17,722 nt of DNA, from the NCBI GenBank assembly GCA_002367335.1, contig DFBI01000065.1, positions 1-17,722 on the forward strand, read 5' to 3'. The position numbers and the translations under genes were made by a program. The notes beneath the pieces are model-generated. The model made no database searches and was not told where the DNA came from. It was given only the letters and a program-made list of their open reading frames with translations. Source of the stretch: Syntrophaceae bacterium UBA3084 (lineage in GTDB: Bacteria; Desulfobacterota; Syntrophia; Syntrophales; UBA6807). This document shows, in pieces, positions 1 through 6,958 of this stretch (the first letter of the stretch is position 1; each line of letters begins with the position of its first letter).

Positions 1-158
1 CTGCCCACGATTCGGGCTTTAGGGCTGGCTTGTCTTGGCATGACTTACCTCTTTCGTATATGACTTCTGTATCCATATCAGATATCAAAAAATGTTTAAC
101 TAGTAAAGGATGTCCCCCTAATCCCATCTCAATTAAGAGTCATACAAGGATTTCATAA
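1..158 (+). CDS. 3' end of an unidentified gene (partial)
   Basis: The third frame is open from base 3 to a TAA at 156-158, giving about 51 C-terminal residues that include SWHDLPLSYMTSVS. The gene starts outside the window. The main support is the junction: its TAA overlaps the ATG of the next gene (TAATG, 156-160), a common translational-coupling arrangement in operons. No domain can be recognised in so short a tail. Another frame (from base 1) stays open only to a TGA at 61-63 and is a weaker candidate for the upstream gene's end. Confidence 0.45.
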   Translation, partial: AHDSGFRAGLSWHDLPLSYMTSVSISDIKKCLTSKGCPPNPISIKSHTRIS

Positions 159-991
159 TGATACTTGTAGATGCCCATGTTCATATCTATGACTGTTTTG
201 ATTTGCAGCACTTTCTGGATTCGGCTGTCAAAAACTTCAAAGCCGAGGCTGCTCGTTGGGGCCAAGAGGATGACTTTACAGCCCTTCTACTACTAACCGA
301 GACGGCAAGAGAAAATTGGTTTCATCGCCTTGCCGGTTATGCTGGCAGCCGAAGCGGGAATGGAACTGAATCTATTGGCAACTGGACTTTCCATCGCACG
401 AATGAAGACTATTCACTTTATGCCCAATCCGAGAATTCTCAAGGTTTTTTTCTCATCGCTGGCCGTCAGATTGTTACTGCAGAAAATTTAGAAATCTTAG
501 CCCTTATGACTGACAGACAATTTGAAGACGGTCGGCCTCTCGAAGAAGTCATACAAGCTGTCAAAGAAACTTCTGCCATACCGGTCATACCCTGGGGTTT
601 CGGCAAATGGATGGGAAAGAGAGGAGCAATCTTAGAGAATATTCTGAGAAAGGGAAAAGACTCTATTCTGTTTCTCGGGGACAATAGTGGACGTCCTGTT
701 TTTTTGCCACGCCCATCTCTGTTTGAGTTTGCCGAAAAAAAGGGAATTCGGGTACTTCCTGGGAGTGACTCCCTCCCGTTCCCTTCCGAATCTCATCGTG
801 TGGGATGTTTTGGGCTTTCGATCCATGGAACCATAAGTCGTGAACATCCGGCAAGGGATCTCAAGCGCATTCTTCTGGACCCGAAAACACGGTTTCAGGC
901 ATATGGGAACCTTGAGAATCCGTATCGTTTTTTCCGCAACCAATTGACAGCGCAGATCGTGAAATGGCGGTATAAGCAAGAATGGATGTAG
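158..991 (+). CDS. PHP/amidohydrolase-like metal-dependent hydrolase
   Basis: A 277-residue soluble protein with no signal peptide. Residues 4-9 (VDAHVH) carry the D-x-H-x-H motif that binds metal on the first strand of PHP and amidohydrolase barrels. A GRQIVTAENLEILAL stretch (102-116) sits where PHP proteins have a G-x-E-I...E pattern, and GSDSLPFP (202-209) followed by RVG resembles the late GSDSH...VG metal and turn motif, although the usual His after SDS is Leu here. A phosphoester or amide hydrolase is therefore plausible but the substrate is unknown. The start is supported by AAGGA at 146-150, 7 nt before the ATG, and by the TAATG overlap with the preceding gene. The GlpD-like gene follows after 76 nt, suggesting a shared task. 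Confidence 0.6.
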   Translation: MILVDAHVHIYDCFDLQHFLDSAVKNFKAEAARWGQEDDFTALLLLTETARENWFHRLAGYAGSRSGNGTESIGNWTFHRTNEDYSLYAQSENSQGFFLIAGRQIVTAENLEILALMTDRQFEDGRPLEEVIQAVKETSAIPVIPWGFGKWMGKRGAILENILRKGKDSILFLGDNSGRPVFLPRPSLFEFAEKKGIRVLPGSDSLPFPSESHRVGCFGLSIHGTISREHPARDLKRILLDPKTRFQAYGNLENPYRFFRNQLTAQIVKWRYKQEWM

Positions 992-1067
992 GACGAACAT
1001 TCGTGAGATCGAGTACTGCCCGGAATCATTTTTCAGGAATCTCTCTGTCAAAGTCCTATTCAATCAG

Positions 1068-2708
1068 ATGAAACGCAACCTGAATAATCTTGCTGAAACC
1101 ACCTATGATTTACTCATCATCGGCGGTGGTATTAATGGGGCCTGTGCCGCCTGGGATGCAGCTCTGCGTGGCCTTTCTGTGGTCCTCATTGACAAGGGAG
1201 ATTTTGGCGCAGCCACTTCTGCTAACAGCCTGAAAATAATCCACGGTGGGCTGCGATACCTCCAGAACGCTGACTTCCGCCGCATGCGCCAATCGATTAG
1301 AGAGAGAAGAATTTTTATGCGGATGGCACCACACTTGGTGCACCCCTTTCCCTGTCTAATGCCCACTTACGGGCATTTCATGCACGGCAAAGAACTTCTA
1401 TCCCTGGCCCTGATGATAAACGATCTTGTTGGTTTCGATCGAAACTGCCTGGAGGATCCGCAAAAATATATTCCCAGAGGCCGGGTTGTTTCTAAAAAAG
1501 AGTGTCTGCGATTGATCCCTGGTTTCGATGTGCGAAACCTCACTGGAGGTGCAATCTGGTATGATTGTCAGATGTACAACTCGGAGCGTCTCACTCTCTC
1601 TTTTCTTCTATCCGCTGACAAGGCGGGGGCCTCTGTGGCCAACTATGTGGAGGTGAAAGGATTTCTCAAGAATGGCAATCAGGTAACGGGAGTGAGGGCG
1701 AGAGACAGGCTCACGGAGGAGGAACTGGACCTCAGGGCAAAAATAGTGTTGAACACTACTGGACCATGGATTAATCGTGTACTGAGCCTTTTGGACGGCC
1801 GTCACAAGGATAAGATGCCTCTATCTAAAGCCATCAATCTTGTCACCTGTCCTATTGTCGAAGAATACGCTGTTGGCATGCCAAGCAAGGACTCCCGCCT
1901 TTTTTTCATTACTCCGTGGCGTAATCATTCTTTGATCGGAACTTCATATTTGCCTTACCATGGCGCTCCGGATGATTTCAAAGTAACCGAAGAGGACATC
2001 CTATGCTTTATCGACCAGATTAATGAGGCTTACCCTGCTGCAGCCCTCAAACGGGAAGATGTTTCCTTCTTTCACGGAGGCCTTCTTCCCATGGCTGGAG
2101 ATAATAGCAACACGGGAGACGTTGCACTTGCCAAACATTACCGGATCTATGATCACAAGAAGGGCGATGGGATTGATGGACTGATTAGTGTTATGGGCGT
2201 GAAATATACTGAATCCAGACACGTAGCCCGGAAGGCAGTTGATCTCATATTTAAAAAGCTTGGGAAGAAACTACCTATGTGCATAACTGCAGTAACCCCT
2301 GTTCACGGGGGGCGTATCAATCGTTTCGAGGAGTTTATGAGGCAGGAGATCAAGAATAAACCTTATGGCTTGACTGAACAGGTCGTGCGACACCTGGTGT
2401 ACAGTTACGGGTCCGAATATCCTCGTGTGCTCAAGTATGTTAACGAAAATCTCAATTGGGGCCAAACCGTGCCCAATTCATCAGAAGTCCTTGAAGCTGA
2501 GCTTGTTCATGGAGTCCGAGAAGAGATGGCACAGAAATTGTCTGATGTGATCTTTAGGCGCACTGATCTTGGCTCAGCAGGCAATCCCGGAGAGGAATGT
2601 CTCAAAACATCAGCAGCCATCATGGCCGCAGAGCTGGGCTGGGACAGAGCAAAGGTCCAAAGGGAGATAAAAGAGGTGAAAACAGTCTTCTCTACAGTGA
2701 TTGACTAA
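1068..2708 (+). CDS. GlpD-family FAD-dependent oxidoreductase (glycerol-3-phosphate dehydrogenase-like)
   Basis: A 546-residue protein, the usual length for FAD-dependent glycerol-3-phosphate dehydrogenases, which oxidise the substrate at the membrane and pass electrons to quinone. An N-terminal FAD-binding fold is clear: GGGINGA at residues 19-25, then a Glu/Asp region near 42, and IIHGGLRYLQ at 57-66, a GlpD hallmark. TGPWIN (231-236) is another FAD-family motif, and a helical C-terminal domain follows from about 415. Two motifs differ from canonical GlpD. The G-x-R-P-L loop, whose Arg contacts substrate phosphate in the Escherichia coli enzyme, reads GGLLPM (337-342). The GGKLTTYR stretch reads GVKYTESR (377-384). 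The real substrate may therefore not be glycerol-3-phosphate, and no gene symbol is given. No strong Shine-Dalgarno sequence is visible before the ATG. Confidence 0.8.
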   Translation: MKRNLNNLAETTYDLLIIGGGINGACAAWDAALRGLSVVLIDKGDFGAATSANSLKIIHGGLRYLQNADFRRMRQSIRERRIFMRMAPHLVHPFPCLMPTYGHFMHGKELLSLALMINDLVGFDRNCLEDPQKYIPRGRVVSKKECLRLIPGFDVRNLTGGAIWYDCQMYNSERLTLSFLLSADKAGASVANYVEVKGFLKNGNQVTGVRARDRLTEEELDLRAKIVLNTTGPWINRVLSLLDGRHKDKMPLSKAINLVTCPIVEEYAVGMPSKDSRLFFITPWRNHSLIGTSYLPYHGAPDDFKVTEEDILCFIDQINEAYPAAALKREDVSFFHGGLLPMAGDNSNTGDVALAKHYRIYDHKKGDGIDGLISVMGVKYTESRHVARKAVDLIFKKLGKKLPMCITAVTPVHGGRINRFEEFMRQEIKNKPYGLTEQVVRHLVYSYGSEYPRVLKYVNENLNWGQTVPNSSEVLEAELVHGVREEMAQKLSDVIFRRTDLGSAGNPGEECLKTSAAIMAAELGWDRAKVQREIKEVKTVFSTVID

Positions 2709-2792
2709 GGGACTTCACTGAAATAAAACTACCCGTTTCTACAGAAAGACCACAGTATCGACGGGCGGGTCTCATTTGTGTTGGGTAGAATA

Positions 2793-2814
2793 TTATTAGT
2801 GAACTCCCTAATAA
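2793..2814. repeat. Inverted repeat, 7-bp arms
   Basis: TTATTAG (2793-2799) pairs with CTAATAA (2808-2814) around an 8-nt loop. Flanking GGGT (2783-2786) and ACCC (2814-2817) can extend the pairing if the seven or so bases between GGGT and the left arm bulge out. The arms are AT-rich and no T run follows, so an intrinsic terminator is unlikely. Its role is unknown. Confidence 0.4.
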
Positions 2815-2885
2815 CCCAAAGAATTCGTGTTTTTTTCTGGCAGAACCTTTTTTTAGATGCCAGGAAAGTCTTTATCAGAGTAACT

Positions 2886-2902
2886 TTGCAACGATGTTGC
2901 AA
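2886..2902. repeat. Perfect 7-bp palindrome with 3-nt loop
   Basis: TTGCAAC (2886-2892), GAT, GTTGCAA (2896-2902). It lies 110 nt before the chosen isomerase start, so it could be an operator half-site pair or a small mRNA hairpin in the leader. No regulator gene is present in the window to assign it to. Confidence 0.45.
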
Positions 2903-2935
2903 TACGTACAAATTTTTGAAATTCATCCTTTTCCT

Positions 2936-2959
2936 GCTTTCGTACTTTCGTGTTTTCGT
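2936..2959. repeat. Three tandem octamers of the form NYTTTCGT
   Basis: GCTTTCGT (2936-2943), ACTTTCGT (2944-2951) and GTTTTCGT (2952-2959) stand end to end. A related TTCGTGTTTTTTT stretch occurs near 2824. The units share YTTTCGT and vary at the first base, like a decayed short tandem repeat. Confidence 0.5.
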
Positions 2960-3011
2960 GATTGATTTTTTCCTTGTATGGTTCCGGTTTATCCGGGTTA
3001 GGTTACAGATA

Positions 3012-3920
3012 ATGAAAATTTTCTTTTCTTCTACAAATATCAAGAAACCTTTAATGAATGGGAAGATTTCATTAGAAGAATTACCGGCCATTGCTAACCA
3101 ATATGAATTCGATGGAATCGACATTTTAGACCGCTACATCAAGAATGCAGACCTCAATTATATCAAATCAAAAACTAAGTCGTTGGGTTTGGGAACAGTC
3201 TTATCGATCAATACTGATTTAACCGTTTCGAGCCCTAAGCTAAATCATCAATTTGAACATTTTCGAAATATGTTAAAACTTGCAAAAGACCTGGGAGCCT
3301 CTGTTATAAGGTTTACTTTAGGAGGAGGACAACTTAGCCTTCAGACACTGCTAAACAATATTGAGGCAACGCATCTCCTGCCACAGAAGGTGGCAGCCCG
3401 CATCCAATGCCTTGCCGAAAATGTGTTCCTGTCCAGACCAGTCTCAGTGCTTATTCAAGAGACAAGAGGTAAGAAACCAGTCCCCTCTTTTGACCCCAAC
3501 AATTGTGATAAGGTAGTCAGTGCCCTCAAGAACATTTTACCTCTTGTGAACCGATCAAACATACATCTGGCAATCGAAAATCATTGGGGACTCAGTACCA
3601 ATCCGGACAATATTCTTTATGTGCTGAACCAGATAGATTCCGCTCATATAGGTACCTGTCCTGATTTTGGAAATTTTTTGCATACCCAGGATAAATACGC
3701 GTGTCTCAAGAGCCTATTACCCAAGGCCAAGCTAGTCCATGCTAAGAGTTATGCATTTGACGAAGCTGGGGAGGAAAGATCCATAGACTATGGCCGGTGT
3801 ATGCAGCTAATGAAATCCTGTAATTATCAGGGAGATATTTCAGTGGAATATGAGGGCGCAGGAGATGGAATTAAGGGTGCCGTTCAGACAAAAACTCTTA
3901 TCGAAAAACATTGGTCATAG
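3012..3920 (+). CDS. Sugar phosphate isomerase/epimerase (xylose isomerase-like TIM barrel)
   Basis: A 302-residue protein when begun at ATG 3012 (MKIFFSSTN), which matches the first beta strand of AP-endonuclease-2/xylose-isomerase-like barrels. The open frame reaches back to 2778, but the extension is low-complexity and does not fit the family. Metal-ligand positions of the family can be followed: LAIENHWG (Glu189), GTCPDFGNF (Asp218), LVHAKSY (His243) and ISVEYEG (Glu279 or Glu281). The expected chemistry is divalent-metal-dependent isomerisation or epimerisation of a keto or aldo sugar or sugar acid; the substrate is unknown. The Shine-Dalgarno sequence is weak. The methyltransferase gene begins 12 nt after its stop, so the two are probably co-transcribed. 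Confidence 0.75.
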   Translation: MKIFFSSTNIKKPLMNGKISLEELPAIANQYEFDGIDILDRYIKNADLNYIKSKTKSLGLGTVLSINTDLTVSSPKLNHQFEHFRNMLKLAKDLGASVIRFTLGGGQLSLQTLLNNIEATHLLPQKVAARIQCLAENVFLSRPVSVLIQETRGKKPVPSFDPNNCDKVVSALKNILPLVNRSNIHLAIENHWGLSTNPDNILYVLNQIDSAHIGTCPDFGNFLHTQDKYACLKSLLPKAKLVHAKSYAFDEAGEERSIDYGRCMQLMKSCNYQGDISVEYEGAGDGIKGAVQTKTLIEKHWS

Positions 3921-3932
3921 ATAATTGTTACA

Positions 3933-4601
3933 ATGATATCATTGTGTTCAAATATTGAAAAAGAATTTAATGAAATAGCATCGACTTATGAGACCAATCG
4001 CCTGTCGTCGTGGTACAAAGCCCATGGAGAAATCATTTTGAATGTCTTAGATCCACATCAAAACGGGACTATTCTCGATATTGGATGTGGCACAGGTTGG
4101 TTACTTAGACAGGTTGCCAAATCCTACCAGAATATCAAAGGAATCGGAATCGATATATCCTCTAAGATGATTGATATAGCTGAGGAAGAGGCTTGTCGAG
4201 AAAATATTGACAATTTGTCTTTCATAAAATGTGACTGGGAGGAACTGGACTTATCCGTGTTAAAAGGAGAAAACATAAATACAGTTGTTTGCGCTAGTAC
4301 TTTTCACTATTTTGCCGATCCAATCAGAGCCTCCAAAAGAATATTTGAAACGTTAACGAAAGGGGGTCGACTCTTATTGTTGGAAAGAGACAAAGCAGAC
4401 TCCATTTTGACACACACATGGGCTGTGCTTCACAGGTTCTTAATCAGGGACCATGTTCGCTTTTATCTCTCACACGAACTCATACAATTTTTCGAGAGTG
4501 TCGGGTTTTCAGATGTATCTATAAAACGAAAATTGAAGAAGCTATTCTGGAAACGGAAATTCTATACCAGTTTGGTACTTATTTCTGGCAAAAAACCATA
4601 A
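3933..4601 (+). CDS. Class I SAM-dependent methyltransferase
   Basis: A 222-residue Rossmann-fold methyltransferase of the UbiE/methyltransf_11 type. SAM-binding motif I is LDIGCGTG (48-55), the acidic strand-2 end is GIDIS (72-76), and motif III-like VVCASTFHYFADP (118-130) precedes a GGRLLLLERDK strand (144-154). It is soluble and of normal length. In this setting it probably O- or C-methylates a sugar nucleotide or the growing glycan, although lipid or quinone substrates cannot be excluded by sequence. It lies between an isomerase (12-nt gap) and an SDR gene (20-nt gap), both suited to making unusual sugars. Confidence 0.8.
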   Translation: MISLCSNIEKEFNEIASTYETNRLSSWYKAHGEIILNVLDPHQNGTILDIGCGTGWLLRQVAKSYQNIKGIGIDISSKMIDIAEEEACRENIDNLSFIKCDWEELDLSVLKGENINTVVCASTFHYFADPIRASKRIFETLTKGGRLLLLERDKADSILTHTWAVLHRFLIRDHVRFYLSHELIQFFESVGFSDVSIKRKLKKLFWKRKFYTSLVLISGKKP

Positions 4602-4621
4602 GGATACAAAGGTCAAAAGAA

Positions 4622-5689
4622 ATGAATGACCAACTGCTGAATAATACTGAGCAAAGTATGCCTCTTCCCGAAGACTTTAAGGATCTTTGGGGCAAAACGA
4701 CATTGGTAACCGGAGCAGCAGGATTCATTGGCGGAGCTCTATTCCGCCGACTAGCAAGCTATAGTTTGGATGTCATCGGCACTGTGCTGTTCCCGCATGA
4801 GGCTGAAGCACTTCGAGCAAAAGGCCATAAGGCGTTGGTTCTCGATCTTGCAAGCGATGAACCATGGGATGAAATCCTTAAAGGCGTGGACATCGTTTTC
4901 AACATTGCTGCTATGTTCCAAGAAGTCGAATTTGGCGAAGGTACTTACGACAAGGTAAATCACAAAGGTGCGTTGAAGCTTGCTCAGACCGCTGCGCGCT
5001 CGGGAGTAAGCCGTTTTATACATTGTAGCACTGTTGGTGTCCACGGGGATGTGAAAGAAATACCCGCGACAGAAAACACTCCCTTTAATCCAATGGATCT
5101 CTATCATAGAACTAAACTTGCAGGGGAACTCGCAATAATAGACTTCGCGCGAAAACTGCCCGACAATGGGATGATAGTGACTGTCAATCGGCCGGCCATG
5201 GTTTATGGCCCTGGGGACATACGAATGCTGAAACTTTTTAAGGCTATTCTTACCGGAAAATTTATGATGATAGGGTCTGGCAATGCCCTCGCTCACCTGG
5301 GTTACATAGAAGACCAGACAGACTCTTTCTTGCTATGTGCCGTTGCGCCCAGAGAGGAAGTGCACCTTGAGGCTTTTAACATTGCCTCGGATGAACCTAT
5401 CACCCTTAACACACTAGCTGCTATGATAGCCGAATGTGGAGAAGTAAAACTACCACAAATTCGCATACCAGTGGCACCGGTATGGTTTGCTGGTTTGATC
5501 TGCGAAATAATTTGTAAACCTTTTCGTATCAAACCACCTCTTTTCAGGCGAAGAGTCGGATTTTTTACGCACAACAGGGCGTTTGATCTATCGAAGGCCA
5601 GAAAGCATTTAGGCTATAACCCTCAATGGAGTCATAAAGCCGGGATTGCAAAAACCATTGAATGGTACCGAGAGGAAGGCCTTTTGTAA
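4622..5689 (+). CDS. NAD-dependent epimerase/dehydratase, extended SDR (3-beta-HSD-like)
   Basis: A 355-residue extended short-chain dehydrogenase. The cofactor motif TGAAGFIG spans residues 30-37, with an NAD-typical VFNIAA strand at 92-97. The catalytic pair is Y161-x3-K165 (YHRTK), with a Ser/Thr at 136-137 (CST). The start is set at ATG 4622, 20 nt after the methyltransferase stop; the open frame runs further upstream to 4418 but there it only shadows the methyltransferase gene. Members act on nucleotide sugars or on steroid-like and other carbonyl substrates. Here a nucleotide-sugar reaction is likeliest. Its C-terminal pattern (FDLSKA...P.WS...IAKTIEWY) matches the SDR half of the fusion encoded at 10876-12969, so the two are probably paralogues. 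Confidence 0.8.
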   Translation: MNDQLLNNTEQSMPLPEDFKDLWGKTTLVTGAAGFIGGALFRRLASYSLDVIGTVLFPHEAEALRAKGHKALVLDLASDEPWDEILKGVDIVFNIAAMFQEVEFGEGTYDKVNHKGALKLAQTAARSGVSRFIHCSTVGVHGDVKEIPATENTPFNPMDLYHRTKLAGELAIIDFARKLPDNGMIVTVNRPAMVYGPGDIRMLKLFKAILTGKFMMIGSGNALAHLGYIEDQTDSFLLCAVAPREEVHLEAFNIASDEPITLNTLAAMIAECGEVKLPQIRIPVAPVWFAGLICEIICKPFRIKPPLFRRRVGFFTHNRAFDLSKARKHLGYNPQWSHKAGIAKTIEWYREEGLL

Positions 5690-5691
5690 AT

Positions 5692-6891
5692 ATGAATATA
5701 CTACTCTTGGCCCCCCAACCCTTTTTTCAGAACAGAGGAACTCCCATCGCAGTTAAGTTAGTACTGGAATCCTTATCTATACAGGGCCATCGTATAAAAG
5801 TATTAACCTATCCGGAAGGGGAAAATGTGGAATTGGCCAACTGTGAAATCCTCCGCTTGCCTGCTGTGCCCGGCCTAAAGAACGTGAAGCCAGGACTATC
5901 CTGGAAAAAAATTGTTTATGATTTGCTTATGTTTTTCAAAGCACGAAGATTGGCTCGCCAGCATAGGTTCGATTTGATACATGCGGTTGAAGAATCTGCA
6001 TTTATTGCAAAAAGTATAACAAAATCCTTTGGTATCCCTTATGTCTATGATATGGATTCCTCCTTGGCACAGCAAGTCGTGGAAAAATATGGTTTTTTGA
6101 GCTTCCTCTTACCATTTCTGGAGCAAATAGAAAAAACAGCCATCAAATCCAGTATTGGGGTGATTCCGGTTTGTAAATCCATTGAAGATACTGTACTCAA
6201 ATATGAACCCGATAAACTGGTTCAGCGATTAGAGGACATCTCACTTCTATCTCGCGAGGATATTGATGTAATTGAACAAGGCGAAAAAATCAATGTTGAT
6301 GGTGCGGTAATCATGTATATTGGTAATCTTGAAAAATATCAGGGCATAGACTTGCTATTGGAGAGTTTTCAAATGGTTTCCCAGACAGTGAAAGATGCCC
6401 ATTTGGTAATTATCGGTGGTGCGGAAAGGGATATCAATTCATATAAAGACCGTTCGGTAGAGTTAGGCATCGCTCGGAAGACCCTGTTCATGGGTCCCAG
6501 GCCACTTTCTGACTTAGGCTTCTATTTTGAGCAGGCAGATATTCTGGTTTCACCGAGGTTCAAAGGCTACAATACACCGATGAAGATATATTCCTATTTG
6601 GATTCCGGCAAAGCCGTTCTTGCCACGCGTTTGCTAACCCATACGCAAGTATTAGACGATGAGATCGCATATCTTGTCGAACCGAATGCGCAATCCATGG
6701 CATCAGGAATGCTTGAGTTACTAAGAAATGAAAGTCTTCGTAATCGATTGGCGGATCAGGCAAGACAACGTGTTCAAGAGGAATATACATTTGAAGCGTA
6801 TCAGCGCAAATTATGCGGCTTTTATGGCATCTTAGAAAAGAAACTGTCCCTTTTAAGTGCCAACCAGACCTTGAGGCATCAACAATTTTAA
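5692..6891 (+). CDS. GT4-family glycosyltransferase, EX7E-less variant
   Basis: A 399-residue GT-B enzyme. The N-terminal domain opens with MNILLLAPQPFF and a Gly-containing acceptor loop (NRGTPIAV); the C-terminal donor domain starts near VIMYIGNLEKYQGIDLLLES. Where classical GT4 enzymes have E-x7-E, this one has GYNTPMKIYSYLDSGKAVLA. That is a known variant pattern (G-x-N-T-P-x-K-I-Y-x-Y-L) in which the sugar-nucleotide-binding acidic residues are not at the usual places. ATG 5692 is preferred over 5662, which lies inside the SDR gene: it gives the proper first beta strand and has GAGGAAGG upstream at about 5672-5679. It follows the SDR stop by 2 nt. The sugar and acceptor are unknown. Confidence 0.8.
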   Translation: MNILLLAPQPFFQNRGTPIAVKLVLESLSIQGHRIKVLTYPEGENVELANCEILRLPAVPGLKNVKPGLSWKKIVYDLLMFFKARRLARQHRFDLIHAVEESAFIAKSITKSFGIPYVYDMDSSLAQQVVEKYGFLSFLLPFLEQIEKTAIKSSIGVIPVCKSIEDTVLKYEPDKLVQRLEDISLLSREDIDVIEQGEKINVDGAVIMYIGNLEKYQGIDLLLESFQMVSQTVKDAHLVIIGGAERDINSYKDRSVELGIARKTLFMGPRPLSDLGFYFEQADILVSPRFKGYNTPMKIYSYLDSGKAVLATRLLTHTQVLDDEIAYLVEPNAQSMASGMLELLRNESLRNRLADQARQRVQEEYTFEAYQRKLCGFYGILEKKLSLLSANQTLRHQQF

Positions 6892-6958
6892 AACTGATTC
6901 ACAACTCGCAAGAACGGCTTCAGGTCAACGATATTCAAAAGCAATAGGTGGTGTTCTT

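Larger units (their letters stand above)
2709..3011. other. Gene-free spacer with small repeats
   Basis: About 300 bases between the GlpD-like and isomerase genes hold no convincing gene. The frame of the isomerase stays open back to 2778, but the added 78 residues are rich in Phe, Leu and Arg encoded by T-rich DNA and do not look like part of the family. The stretch contains an imperfect inverted repeat (2793-2814), a perfect 7-bp hairpin (2886-2902) and a three-copy octamer (2936-2959), annotated separately. No convincing promoter or GC-rich terminator with a T tail was found. Confidence 0.6.

Noticed and set aside
992..1003. Small palindrome near ACGAACATTCGT as an operator
   Set aside because: Five-bp arms with a 2-nt centre are expected by chance in a window this size.
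632..1063. Minus-strand ORF of 143 residues
   Set aside because: It overlaps the PHP-like gene antisense and its composition does not look protein-like.
2731..2770. Terminator after the GlpD-like gene (ACCCG/CGGGT arms)
   Set aside because: Only five base pairs with a 30-nt loop and no following T run.
2778..3011. N-terminal extension of the isomerase protein (start at 2778)
   Set aside because: The extra residues are Phe/Leu/Arg-rich products of T-rich spacer DNA with repeats inside, while MKIFFSS at 3012 matches the family's first strand.
4418..4621. Long N-terminal extension of the first SDR
   Set aside because: It lies wholly inside the methyltransferase gene in another frame, and the SDR cofactor motif has normal spacing from ATG 4622.
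4751..5296. Minus-strand ORF of 181 residues
   Set aside because: It is antisense to a well-supported SDR gene, has no recognisable domain and no ribosome-binding site.
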